From contig NZ_JAFIQY010000007.1 of assembly GCF_022271435.1 (NCBI RefSeq), forward strand, positions 62,001-126,000: DNA of 64,000 nt. The letters run 5' to 3'. The notes below the pieces were generated by a model. That model was given only the letters and a program-made list of their open reading frames with translations, had not been told where the DNA came from and ran no database searches. The translations under genes and the position numbers were made by a program. Every line of letters starts with the position of its first letter. The first letter of the stretch is position 1. Source of the stretch: Streptomyces monomycini (lineage in GTDB: Bacteria > Actinomycetota > Actinomycetes > Streptomycetales > Streptomycetaceae). Below, in pieces: positions 1-7,321 of the stretch.

Positions 1-60
1 GTAGAAGCGCAGCGCTTTGGCCTGGTCGTCGACGAAGACGCTGGTCACGTGGATTCTCAT
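1..60 (-). CDS. VOC-family (glyoxalase-like) protein, N-terminal fragment
   Basis: Only the first 20 codons are inside the window. They translate as MRIHVTSVFVDDQAKALRFY, the usual opening of a vicinal-oxygen-chelate (glyoxalase/bleomycin-resistance fold) protein: a first beta strand followed by the D-D/Q-x-K-A-x-x-F-Y helix start. The ATG overlaps the stop codon of the upstream ArsR gene (ATGA), so the two are probably translated together. ArsR-VOC pairs are common in Streptomyces, where the regulator controls a small metalloenzyme of unknown substrate. The rest of the gene lies left of the window, so metal ligands cannot be checked. Confidence 0.7.
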   Translation of the reverse strand, partial: MRIHVTSVFVDDQAKALRFY

Positions 61-350
61 GGGGTGCTCTCCGGAGTGTCGGTGCTGAGCCATCGGGTCA
101 CGATGTGCTCCAGGGGTGCGGTGTCCAGGTCGTGGAACTTGTAGCGGCCCTGGCGCCGCGAGCGGACCAGGCCGGCGGATTCGAGGACGGCCAGGTGCTG
201 GCTGATCGCCTGCCGGGACAGCCCCAGGCCGTGCTTGGTCGCCAGCCGGGCGCATATCTCGAACAGCGTCTGGCCGTTCCGCTCCGCCAGTTCGTCGAGG
301 ATGCGCCGGCGGGTGGGGTCGGCCAGCGCCTTGAAAACATCCTCTGCCAT
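57..350 (-). CDS. ArsR-family winged-helix transcriptional regulator
   Basis: A 97-residue protein that begins MAEDVFKALADPTRRRILDEL, the classic ArsR/SmtB opening. A winged helix-turn-helix follows (G-L-S-R-Q-A-I-S-Q-H-L-A-V-L at about 43-57, then the wing R-R-Q-G-R-Y-K-F-H). No cysteine cluster typical of metal sensing stands out, so the signal is unknown. The start at 350 has GGTGAGG just upstream. A longer in-frame start at 386 would run through a perfect 8-bp inverted repeat, which fits an operator better than coding sequence. The stop overlaps the start of the VOC gene, so the product probably represses its own operon. Confidence 0.88.
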   Translation of the reverse strand: MAEDVFKALADPTRRRILDELAERNGQTLFEICARLATKHGLGLSRQAISQHLAVLESAGLVRSRRQGRYKFHDLDTAPLEHIVTRWLSTDTPESTP

Positions 351-361
351 GACCTCACCAT

Positions 362-381
362 AGGCAAGTGGAGACTTGCCT
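362..381. promoter_or_regulatory. Putative ArsR operator (8-4-8 inverted repeat)
   Basis: AGGCAAGT-GGAG-ACTTGCCT is a perfect inverted repeat 12 bp upstream of the chosen ArsR start. Its place and symmetry fit autoregulation by the ArsR protein; binding is inferred. Confidence 0.6.
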
Positions 382-470
382 GACAAGACGGGGGAGCCGG
401 CGGTGCCGGGGCGGGGAACTGTCGGCTCCGTGCCGAACGACCGACGCTCTCTGGTTGCCGTCCGGGCACG

Positions 471-958
471 TCAGACGCCAATTGGGCGCGGCTGACCGCG
501 CTGGAGGACGGCTACCACATCGTCACCATGCTGGGCAGCGCGGCCACGGTGCTCCGCGCGATCGCCTTCCTGATCTGGCTCTCGCGCGCCCGGGACAACG
601 TCCGCGCCCTCTCCGGAGAGCCGCCGCGCTACGGCTGGCCGTGGGTCCACGCAGGCTGGATCGCGCCCATCGCGAACCTGTGGGTGCCCCGTGGAGTCGT
701 GGCCGGCATCCACCGGGCGAGCGGCCCGAAGAGCGGCTGCCGCACGCCGTGAACTGGTGGCGGGGCCTGTGGCTCGTCGGGATGCCGAGCGGGACGGGCC
801 TGATGTACACCGTCTCCACGGGCCACGTCATCGAGCGTGCCTACCACAACGTGTACCCGCTCCTGGCCGCCGACACGGCAGTCGTCGCGGCGGCGATGGC
901 CGCCGTCTTCGTCGTCCGCGCCCTCACCGCGGCACAGCGGCGACGCGGCGACGTCTGA
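471..958 (+). pseudogene. DUF4328-like membrane protein gene, frameshifted and lacking a start
   Basis: Two overlapping frames together give one protein. One frame (open through about 740) encodes DANWARLTALEDGYHIV and continues with a hydrophobic helix, LSRARDNVRAL and PRYGWPWVHAGWIAPI. The other resumes with RLPHAVNWWRGLWLVGM and runs through two more hydrophobic helices to a stop at 958. This order (R-x-R-x-N, W-x-x-x-W-x-x-P-x-x-N-L-W, P-x-x-V-x-W-W) is that of the DUF4328 membrane family of Streptomyces. The break sits near 720-730 and is explained by loss of one base. No in-frame start with a ribosome site precedes the first part, so the N-terminus also looks eroded. A sequencing error at the frameshift cannot be excluded. 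Confidence 0.6.
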
Positions 959-1031
959 GTACGGTACGTCCCCGCCGCGGCCACCGGGCGCGCATGACCG
1001 GAGCGCCGGACGGGAGCTAACCTGCGGACTT

Positions 1032-2069
1032 GTGACCAGGGTGCATCAGCTCGCCGGCGTGGCCGGTTCGGCCGTGTCGGAGGCGACGTCCGCGGCGTAC
1101 TACGCGTCGATCGCGCAGGCCGAGGAGAGCGGCGACGGCACGGTGCGGCACCGGCTGCGTCCGGAGGTCGGCGACGGCACCATCGAGGTGACGTCGCTGC
1201 GCAGCGGGTTCGACATCGTCCGCTACGACGTCGCGTTCGCCGGCGGACACCAGGTCGGGTTCCGGTTCCCGGGGGACCACTTCGAGCTGGAGCACTGCGT
1301 CGACGGGCGGATGCACATCAGCGAGGCCGGGGCCGGCGCCGGTGACCTGCGCGCCCGCTCGGTGGCGCTGAGTCCCCGCGGTGCCATCGACGGCGTCGTG
1401 GCGCACGGCGACGGCGAGCGGTACCGAGCGGTGTCGGTCACCGGAACCTGGTCCGGACTGGAGTCCTATCTCGGCGGCCTCGGCGCGGGCGCCCTGCCGC
1501 CCACCGGGCCGGAGAGCGTCGCCCGCGACCGGTACCTGGGCCGGTCCGCCGCGTTGCGCCCGGTCGCCGGCCCGCTGGAGGAGATCTTTCTGCACCGGCG
1601 CTCCTCCCCGGGGCGCCTGCTGTTCATGGAGTCCCGGCTCGTGGCGGCACTCGCCGCGCTGATCGACGGGCTCTCGGCCGGGGCATCGCCCGACGACGCG
1701 GCAGCCGCCGGCGCCCGGGGCCGCGCCGAGCCGGTCCTGGCCGACCACGAGACGGCCGCGCTGCGCCGGGTGCCCGGGCTGCTGTGGCGGGAGCGCCACG
1801 CACCGCCGACGCTCGCCGACCTCGCCCGGGCGTCGTCGATGTCGGTGCGGCGCCTCACCACCGGATTCCGCGCGCTGTACGGGACGTCGGTGATGGAGTA
1901 CCACCGGCGTCACTGCCTGGACCGGGCCGCGGCGTTGCTCGTCGAGACCGACTGGCCGGTCTCCCGGATCGCCCACGAGGTCGGTTACGCCTCGGCAGGC
2001 AACTTCGGCTACGCCTTCCGGCGCGACCGGGGCACGTCGCCCGCCCGGTTCAGGCAGGCGCACTCCTGA
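1032..2069 (+). CDS. AraC-family transcriptional regulator
   Basis: About 345 residues. The N-terminal ~200 residues are an AraC effector-like region (G-F-D-I-V-R-Y-D-V-A-F then F-P-G-D-H-F-E-L-E). The C-terminal 100 residues are a double helix-turn-helix: APPTLADLARASSMSVRRLTTGF for the first and V-S-R-I-A-H-E-V-G-Y-A-S-A-G-N-F-G-Y-A-F-R-R for the second, ending G-T-S-P-A-R-F-R. The reading frame is open far upstream, but the upstream part overlaps the DUF4328 remnant and has no AraC character. I therefore chose the GTG at 1032; the GTG at 1041 is an alternative and neither has a strong ribosome site. It lies just before the drug exporter at 2285 and may regulate it, but nothing in the sequence proves that. 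Confidence 0.85.
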   Translation: MTRVHQLAGVAGSAVSEATSAAYYASIAQAEESGDGTVRHRLRPEVGDGTIEVTSLRSGFDIVRYDVAFAGGHQVGFRFPGDHFELEHCVDGRMHISEAGAGAGDLRARSVALSPRGAIDGVVAHGDGERYRAVSVTGTWSGLESYLGGLGAGALPPTGPESVARDRYLGRSAALRPVAGPLEEIFLHRRSSPGRLLFMESRLVAALAALIDGLSAGASPDDAAAAGARGRAEPVLADHETAALRRVPGLLWRERHAPPTLADLARASSMSVRRLTTGFRALYGTSVMEYHRRHCLDRAAALLVETDWPVSRIAHEVGYASAGNFGYAFRRDRGTSPARFRQAHS

Positions 2070-2139
2070 CATCAGCCGTCCGGGCCGCGAACGGGCGCGC
2101 TCCTCCCGCGGCCCGCCGAGGCGCCCCCATGCCCCACGT

Positions 2140-2226
2140 CCCGGGCCCCGCCCTCCATGCCCCGGGCCCCGCCCTCCACACCCCCGGGCCCCGCCCTCCA
2201 CACCCCCGGGCCCCGCGCTCCACACC
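2140..2226. repeat. GC-rich tandem repeat, about four units of 20-23 bp
   Basis: The unit CCGGGCCCCGCCCTCCACAC recurs four times with small changes (ATGC in the first, CGCGCTCC in the last). The array fills the spacer between the AraC gene and the exporter gene. It contains self-complementary CCCGGG cores, so it could fold, but it may be simple slippage DNA. Confidence 0.75.
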
Positions 2227-2284
2227 GCGGCACGTCCGCGGCGCCGACGATGGGCGCACCGCAGGCACCCTCGGAGGGAGACCG

Positions 2285-3541
2285 ATGACCGTCCGCACCG
2301 CTTCCGTACCCCCACGGAATTCCGCACCCCCACGGGCCGGAACAGGCCTACTGATCATGGTCCTCGGCGGGCTCTCGGCGGTGTCGCCGTTCGCGATCGA
2401 CATGTACGCGCCCGGCTTTCCGGAGATCGTCACCTCCTTCGGGACCTCGAAGACGGCCGTCCAGCTCTCCCTGACGGCGTGCCTCGTCGGGCTCGCCGTC
2501 GGGCAGGTCGTCCTCGGCCCGGTCAGCGACGCGACGGGGCGGCGGCGCCTGCTCCTGGCCGGTTCCGGCGCGTTCAGCCTGCTGTCCCTGGTCTGCGCGT
2601 TCGCCCCGAACATCGTCGTGTTCGACGCGGCCCGGCTGCTGCAAGGCGTGGCGGGCGGCGCCGGCATCGTCATCGGGAGGGCGGTCGTCAGCGACCTGTT
2701 CACCGGCGCCCCCGCGGCCCGCCGGCTCACCACGCTGAGCGTCATCGGGTCCACCGCGCCGGTGCTGGCGCCGGTGGCCGGCGGCCTCCTTCTCGGCGTC
2801 GGCTCGTGGCGGCTGGTGTTCGTGGCACTGGCCGTGACCGGACTGCTGCTGCTGACCGCGATCTGGGCGTGGGTACCCGAATCGCTGCCCGTCGAGCGGC
2901 GGAGGGCCGGTGGCCTGCCGGCCGTGCTCGCCGCGATGGCCGGGCTGCTGCGGCGCCGGGAGATGGCCGGCCACCTTCTGGTCATGGGGTGCGGTCTGGC
3001 CGCCCTGTTCGCCTACATCACCGGCTCGCCCTTCGTCTTCGAGGGCGTCTACGGACTGTCGCCCACCGAGTACGGCCTCGTCTTCGCCACCAACGCCGTC
3101 GGTACGGTGGTGGCCGGGACGGTCTTCGGACGGCTGGCCGGCCGGGTACGTCTCAACCTCCTGCTCACCGTCGGCGTGGCCGTCACCGTGGTCTCCCTGG
3201 CCACGCTGGTGACCCTGCTCGCCGTCGGCATCAGCACCTTCCTCACCACCTGGGCCTGCCTGTTCGGCCTGACGTCCGGGTTCGGGCTGCTGCTGCCCGC
3301 GTCGACCACCATCGTCCTCGCGGTCGGCGGAGACGCCCCCGGAGCCGCTTCCGGGATGCTCGGCGGCGCCCAGTTCGTCCTCGGAGCCGCGGCCGCGCCG
3401 CTGCCCGGGGTGCTGGGGGACACCACCGCCATGTCGACGGCGGTCGTCGTCCTGGGCTGCGTACTGCTGTCCGCGACAGCCCTGGTCACGCTCGCCCGGC
3501 CGTGGGAGGGCCATGGCGAGCCGGCCGCCTCACCCGAGTGA
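2285..3541 (+). CDS. Bcr/CflA-type major facilitator drug exporter
   Basis: A 418-residue polytopic protein with about 12 hydrophobic segments. It has the DHA1 Bcr/CflA hallmarks: an opening with A-I-D-M-Y-A-P in the first membrane segment (about residue 36), motif A as G-P-V-S-D-A-T-G-R-R-R-L-L-L after the second helix, and R-L-L-Q-G-V-A-G-G-A-G in helix 4. Proton-driven export of small hydrophobic drugs is the family role. GGAGGGAG lies 4 bp before the ATG, which fixes the start. It follows the AraC regulator in the same direction, so regulator-transporter pairing is plausible. Substrate is not predictable. Confidence 0.9.
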   Translation: MTVRTASVPPRNSAPPRAGTGLLIMVLGGLSAVSPFAIDMYAPGFPEIVTSFGTSKTAVQLSLTACLVGLAVGQVVLGPVSDATGRRRLLLAGSGAFSLLSLVCAFAPNIVVFDAARLLQGVAGGAGIVIGRAVVSDLFTGAPAARRLTTLSVIGSTAPVLAPVAGGLLLGVGSWRLVFVALAVTGLLLLTAIWAWVPESLPVERRRAGGLPAVLAAMAGLLRRREMAGHLLVMGCGLAALFAYITGSPFVFEGVYGLSPTEYGLVFATNAVGTVVAGTVFGRLAGRVRLNLLLTVGVAVTVVSLATLVTLLAVGISTFLTTWACLFGLTSGFGLLLPASTTIVLAVGGDAPGAASGMLGGAQFVLGAAAAPLPGVLGDTTAMSTAVVVLGCVLLSATALVTLARPWEGHGEPAASPE

Positions 3542-3576
3542 GCCGCGTACGGCCCCCGGGCCGCGCCCGCGTGCTG

Positions 3577-4134
3577 TCACGGCCTCCACTCCTCCCGCCA
3601 CTGCCGGTGAAGTTCGTACGGCAGCGCGAGCACCTTCAACCGCAACAGGGCCCTCATCTCGCTGTGCGGCCAGTCGCACGCGTCGTGATCGGGATCGTCG
3701 ATCGCCTCCTCGCAGTCCCGGGCGAGGCCGTGACGGACGAGGACGTCGTGGCGTACCCGTTGCGGGACGAGGCAGTGGCACCCGGACGCCTCGGCGCCCG
3801 GGCAGCCTGCTTCGTGGAACAGGTCGGCGGTCCTTCCGTCCTCGTCCAGACGGGCGTGCAGGAAGGTGGTCAGGAGGGTGAGCTGCGCCGCCGGCGCGGC
3901 GGAGTTGCGGGGAGCTCCCGTGGCTGGTGAGCGCTGTACGTCGGCATGGTCCGACCGGCACCGGGTCAACATGCGTTTCATGTCGCGGCGCATCTGTGCG
4001 GCCCGGAGCCTGGCGGCTGCCGCTTCGGACCGCATACGGCGGGCCCGGTCGGCCGCCTGCCGTGCGGAGCGGTGCAACCGCTCGTATTTCTCGAACGCGT
4101 TGCCGGTCGTGGGGCGACCGATGGTCTGGTGCAC
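3577..4134 (-). CDS. DUF6221-family protein
   Basis: A soluble 185-residue protein of unknown function. The first 65 residues are a basic, alanine-rich region likely to be helical. A domain follows with L-L-T-T-F-L-H-A-R-L-D-E-D, a His/Cys cluster (F-H-E-A-G-C-P-G, then G-C-H-C-L-V) and a C-terminus L-K-V-L-A-L-P-Y-E-L-H-R-Q-W-R-E-E-W-R-P, which is the usual tail of DUF6221 proteins of Streptomyces. Family members more often begin directly at the FLxAR segment, so the N-terminal extension is unusual. It is convergent with the exporter and divergent from the nucleotidyltransferase. Confidence 0.65.
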   Translation of the reverse strand: MHQTIGRPTTGNAFEKYERLHRSARQAADRARRMRSEAAAARLRAAQMRRDMKRMLTRCRSDHADVQRSPATGAPRNSAAPAAQLTLLTTFLHARLDEDGRTADLFHEAGCPGAEASGCHCLVPQRVRHDVLVRHGLARDCEEAIDDPDHDACDWPHSEMRALLRLKVLALPYELHRQWREEWRP

Positions 4135-4272
4135 GGCGCCTCCCCGGCGACCTACGGACAGCAGCCTCGGTGCTCACGAATGTGCCCGAGGAGAGCGACG
4201 ACAGACAGGAGGTTTTCAGCCACTCGCCGACGGCGCGCCACCGCGCCCGCCCCCGGCGTCGAGACTGCGGTC

Positions 4273-5031
4273 ATGGACCAGAAACAGGAGATCGCGGCAC
4301 TGGTCGAAGACGTCCTCGGCCCCACGCTCGTCGGCAGCTACCTCCACGGATCAGCCGTGCTCGGCGGCCTCCGGCCGGCGAGCGACCTGGACGTTCTCGC
4401 CGTCTCCCGGCGGCGCATGACCGCGCGGCAACGAAGAGCCCTGCTCGACGGGTTGCGCGGCATCTCCGGCTTCACCGGCGGGGCCCGCCCGGTCGAACTC
4501 ACCGTCGTCGTCCAGGACGAGGTACACCCGTGGTGCTACCCGCCGACCGGCGACTTCCTCTACGGCGAGTGGCTGCGCGACGCGTTCGTGACCGGTGCGG
4601 TCCCCGAGCCGGAACCGATGCCGGACCTGGCCCTGCTCGTCACCATGACGCTGGCCGGCGACCACCCCCTCACGGGCCCGCCCCCGGCACAGGTTCTCGA
4701 CCCCGTCCCGTGGGCGGACGTGGTACGGGCGAGCGTGCGGGGCATCCCCGGCCTGCTGGACGACGTGGACAGCGACACCCGCAACGTCGTACTGACCCTC
4801 GCGCGCATCTGGACCACCCTCGCCACCGGGGTGATCAGGACGAAGGACGCCGCCGCAGACTGGGCCCTCGACCACCTCCCGCCCCGGCACCGCCCGGTCC
4901 TGTGCCACGCCAGGGAGCTGTACCTCACCTGCCGGTACGCCGAGGAGAGCTGGAGCGGCGAGCTGAAGGCACGGGTACGCCCGCTCGTGGACCACATGCT
5001 CGCCGAGATCCGTCAACTGCCCGGCGGGTGA
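4273..5031 (+). CDS. AadA-like aminoglycoside nucleotidyltransferase-fold protein (DUF4111)
   Basis: A 252-residue protein with the nucleotidyltransferase signature G-S-Y-L-H-G-S-A-V-L-G-G-L-R-P-A-S-D-L-D-V at about 24-44. The C-terminal helical domain contains R-N-V-V-L-T-L-A-R-I-W and A-A-A-D-W-A-L-D-H-L-P, segments conserved in ANT(3'')-Ia/AadA enzymes that adenylylate streptomycin and spectinomycin. Length matches AadA (about 260 aa). Chromosomal Streptomyces copies are widespread and many are not proven resistance enzymes, so substrate is inferred. The ATG at 4273 is the first codon that keeps only conserved sequence; its ribosome site is weak. It is convergent with the radical SAM gene. 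Confidence 0.8.
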   Translation: MDQKQEIAALVEDVLGPTLVGSYLHGSAVLGGLRPASDLDVLAVSRRRMTARQRRALLDGLRGISGFTGGARPVELTVVVQDEVHPWCYPPTGDFLYGEWLRDAFVTGAVPEPEPMPDLALLVTMTLAGDHPLTGPPPAQVLDPVPWADVVRASVRGIPGLLDDVDSDTRNVVLTLARIWTTLATGVIRTKDAAADWALDHLPPRHRPVLCHARELYLTCRYAEESWSGELKARVRPLVDHMLAEIRQLPGG

Positions 5032-5051
5032 ATGTGGTCCGGTGGACCGGT

Positions 5052-6284
5052 TCACCGGCGCACCGGCTCGTCCGGCGCTCCTCGCCCTCGTGCCGTCCGT
5101 CCTCGTACCGTCTCGCGGAGCCGCTCGCCGATGTGGCGGATCAGGTGCTCCAGATCCGCGCAGTACACCGAAGGGTGATCGAAACCCGACCCGTGCAGGT
5201 AACGGTCGGTGTATCTGCCGCCCCCGCAGACACCGGCGACGGGGCAGCGGCGGCAGCTTCCGCAGAGCGTGTCCAGCCCCCTGGCCTGGGCGGCCACGGT
5301 GTGCGGATGGCCCAGGGCGTCCTCGAAGTCGTGCCGGAAGACGTCCATCCCCAGGTCGGGCGCGCCCGCATAGGCGGTCTTGAGGGAATCGAGCCGCTGG
5401 AGGGCACCGTCGGTGTCGATCACCACCACGGCCAGCGGGGACAGCCCCACCGTCTCGGACCTGCTCGCCGCCCCGAGCAGCAACGCCACGATCTCACCGA
5501 ACAGGCGGACCGGGACGAGCCGTTGATCCGGGGGCGTGTCCCACCACAGGTCGAAGACCCGGGCGAGCCAGGTGCCGTACGGGACGGGACGCGCTGCCCG
5601 GCCGACGGGCCCGGCGAACGGGCCGAGGCCGGGCGGCGGATCGCTCCAGTTCCCGTACGGGAGCAGGAAGTCGAGACCGGTGGGCTCCAGCGCGATCAGT
5701 GACCGGTAGGTCTCCGCGGGGTCGGTCGCCACGTCGATGGTGCACAGGATGCCCCCGTACGCGGCGGGCGCACCGGCCAGCAGGCCGGCCGCCCGTCGTA
5801 CCGCGGGCCAGGAGGGCCGCCCCGCGTGGTCGACCCGCCGGTGGTTGAGCCGGGCGCTGCCGCCGTCGAGACTCAGGCCGACGGTGATGCCGGCCGCGCC
5901 GAGCCGCCGTACGGCGTCCGCGGTGAGCAGCGTGCCGTTGGTCTGCACCGAGACGGCGACGGCACAGCCGCCGGGCACGGCGTCCCGGACGGCCCGCGCG
6001 TGACCGATCAGTGCGGCGGGGCCGACGAGAAGGGGCTCCCCGCCGTGCAGATCGACCCGTATCGACCGCAGCCCGTGGGTGGTGACGTGCTGGGCGATCC
6101 GCTCCGCGGTACGGCGTACGGTCTCCTCGGCCACCCGGGCGGGGCGCTCGCGCCAGCTCTGGTCGGGCCCCTCGTACACGTAGCAGTAGGTGCAGGCGAG
6201 GTTGCACCTGCTGTGCACCTTGAGCACGAACTGCCGGAACGGCACACGCTGCCGGGAAGGAACAGGCCGGCCGGACTCCCTCAT
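5052..6284 (-). CDS. FxsB-like radical SAM/SPASM peptide maturase (cyclophane-forming family)
   Basis: A 410-residue radical SAM enzyme. The radical SAM cluster motif is C-N-L-A-C-T-Y-C near residue 28, within V-L-K-V-H-S-R-C-N-L-A-C-T-Y-C-Y-V-Y-E. The barrel follows, with L-H-G-G-E-P-L-L (SAM binding) and S-V-Q-T-N-G-T-L-L. The C-terminal SPASM region has L-C-G-S-C-R-R-C-P-V-A-G-V-C-G-G-G and then S-G-F-D-H-P-S-V-Y-C-A-D-L, the pattern seen in FxsB-type maturases. FxsB relatives join an aromatic ring carbon to the beta carbon of a residue two positions later. The inactivated-hydrolase extension found on some FxsB proteins is absent. Its ATG overlaps the stop of the precursor gene (ATGA), so the two are coupled and the precursor is very likely its substrate. 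Confidence 0.88.
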   Translation of the reverse strand: MRESGRPVPSRQRVPFRQFVLKVHSRCNLACTYCYVYEGPDQSWRERPARVAEETVRRTAERIAQHVTTHGLRSIRVDLHGGEPLLVGPAALIGHARAVRDAVPGGCAVAVSVQTNGTLLTADAVRRLGAAGITVGLSLDGGSARLNHRRVDHAGRPSWPAVRRAAGLLAGAPAAYGGILCTIDVATDPAETYRSLIALEPTGLDFLLPYGNWSDPPPGLGPFAGPVGRAARPVPYGTWLARVFDLWWDTPPDQRLVPVRLFGEIVALLLGAASRSETVGLSPLAVVVIDTDGALQRLDSLKTAYAGAPDLGMDVFRHDFEDALGHPHTVAAQARGLDTLCGSCRRCPVAGVCGGGRYTDRYLHGSGFDHPSVYCADLEHLIRHIGERLRETVRGRTARGRGAPDEPVRR

Positions 6285-6526
6285 TCAGGGGGCGCGTCGT
6301 CGTAGAACGCGACGACGTCCGAGCTGTCCATCCGTTCGCGCACGCCGGGCAGCAGGGCGCTCAGCACCGGGTGTTCGGTACGGGCCGACAGCTCGCCGAG
6401 CGGCAGGGCGGCGAAGTCAGGGAGCCGCGCATCGCTTCGGTTCACGGGCAGCGGTTCGGCGGGCAGCGCTTCCGCGGTCGGCGGCTCTATGGACGGCGGC
6501 TCTACGGGCAGGCAGGTCTTGGTCAT
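6281..6526 (-). CDS. FxsA-like RiPP precursor with variant C-terminus
   Basis: An 81-residue peptide beginning MTKTCLPVEPP. A Pro/Glu-rich N-terminal stretch is followed by the leader-like region D-F-A-A-L-P-L-G-E-L and then E-H-P-V-L-S-A-L-L-P-G-V, which matches the conserved L-P-L-x-x-L...H-P-V-L motif of FxSxx-COOH precursors. The end is V-V-A-F-Y-D-D-A-P-P-E. A classic FxsA ends F-x-S-x-x, so here the core has the Phe but not the Ser, and is longer. AGAGAGG lies 7 bp before the ATG at 6526; an ATG 14 codons upstream lacks this support. F-Y-D or Y-D-D could be the cross-linked triplet. Family assignment rests on the leader motif and the overlapping maturase. Confidence 0.8.
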   Translation of the reverse strand: MTKTCLPVEPPSIEPPTAEALPAEPLPVNRSDARLPDFAALPLGELSARTEHPVLSALLPGVRERMDSSDVVAFYDDAPPE

Positions 6527-6661
6527 GCCAGGGCCTCTCTCGCTCGTCGGTCCCGCCAAGGCTTCCACGGTCCGGTGGTGAATTCAGCGCGTCGTTCCGG
6601 CCAACGCCCGCAGCGACTCGGGGGAGGGGAGGCGCCCCCGCCGATGGGATCATGTCGCGTG

Positions 6662-7288
6662 ATGAACGCAGAGACGGAAGCGCGGGTACAGGTACAGGTA
6701 CAGGCCGAAAGGAACGCGGCGGGAGCGGCAGACGCGGAGCCCGTCGGAGGCGGGCCCGCGGCGGCCGGCTGGCCGGACGTACCGGGCGACACCGCCCTGA
6801 CGATCAAGGTCCCGGAAGCCGACCCGCTGGTCCGTGCGGGCTTCCCCGCCCACGTCACCGTGCTGTACCCGTTCCTGCACGAGAGCCGTGTCGACGCCGC
6901 GACGCAGCACGCGCTGACCGGCCTCTTCGCCGGGCACGACGCCTTCACGCTGACCTTCGACGCGTTCGGCCGCTTCCCCGGCGTGCTCCACCTCGACCCG
7001 TGGCCCCACGATCCGGTGACCGCGCTGACCAAGGACCTCACCCGGCGCTGGCCGGAAGCCGTGCCCTACCGGGGGATATTCGGCGCGGGCCTCGCCCCGC
7101 ACCTGACGATCGCGAACCACGAGGGCCCGGCGACCCAGGAGGCCGCGTACGACGCGTTGCAGGCCGAACTGGCCCCCGCGCTGCCGCTGAGCTGTTCCGT
7201 GGACGCGGTCCACCTCATCGTCTGGGACGGGCGGCGCTGGCAGGACCGGGCGGCGTACCGTCTGGGCGCCCCGTACCGTGTCGCTTGA
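6662..7288 (+). CDS. 2'-5' RNA ligase family protein (2H phosphoesterase fold)
   Basis: A 208-residue protein with the two His-x-Thr motifs of the 2H superfamily: A-H-V-T-V-L-Y-P-F at about 67 and P-H-L-T-I-A-N at about 147. These pair to form the active site of 2'-5' ligases and cyclic phosphodiesterases. The first ~35 residues are variable and charged. The start may be the GTG at 6659 or the ATG at 6662. It is divergent from the RiPP locus, sharing about 135 bp of upstream DNA. Whether the Streptomyces enzyme acts on RNA or on a small nucleotide is unknown. Confidence 0.85.
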   Translation: MNAETEARVQVQVQAERNAAGAADAEPVGGGPAAAGWPDVPGDTALTIKVPEADPLVRAGFPAHVTVLYPFLHESRVDAATQHALTGLFAGHDAFTLTFDAFGRFPGVLHLDPWPHDPVTALTKDLTRRWPEAVPYRGIFGAGLAPHLTIANHEGPATQEAAYDALQAELAPALPLSCSVDAVHLIVWDGRRWQDRAAYRLGAPYRVA

Positions 7289-7315
7289 CCTTGTCGCAGC
7301 GGCAACGTTTCTACT
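7285..7315 (+). promoter_or_regulatory. MerR-type promoter with 19-bp spacer and dyad
   Basis: TTGACC (7285-7290) and TCTACT (7310-7315) are separated by exactly 19 bp, longer than the normal 17. The spacer contains TTGTCGC-A-GCGGCAA (7291-7305), a dyad with one mismatch. This is the layout MerR proteins act on by untwisting the spacer. The ATG of the MerR gene lies 7 bp beyond the -10, so the transcript is probably leaderless. Confidence 0.6.
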
Positions 7316-7321
7316 GAAGCC

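Noticed and set aside
5036..5048. Small GGTCC-GGT-GGACC hairpin between the AadA-like gene and the radical SAM gene
   Set aside because: A 5-bp stem with a 3-base loop is too weak to call a terminator in this GC content.
6371..6661. Upstream extension of the 2'-5' RNA ligase-like protein
   Set aside because: The first 97 codons are Arg/Gly-rich, run antisense to the RiPP precursor and its ribosome site, and lack homology. The ATG at 6662 begins the real protein.
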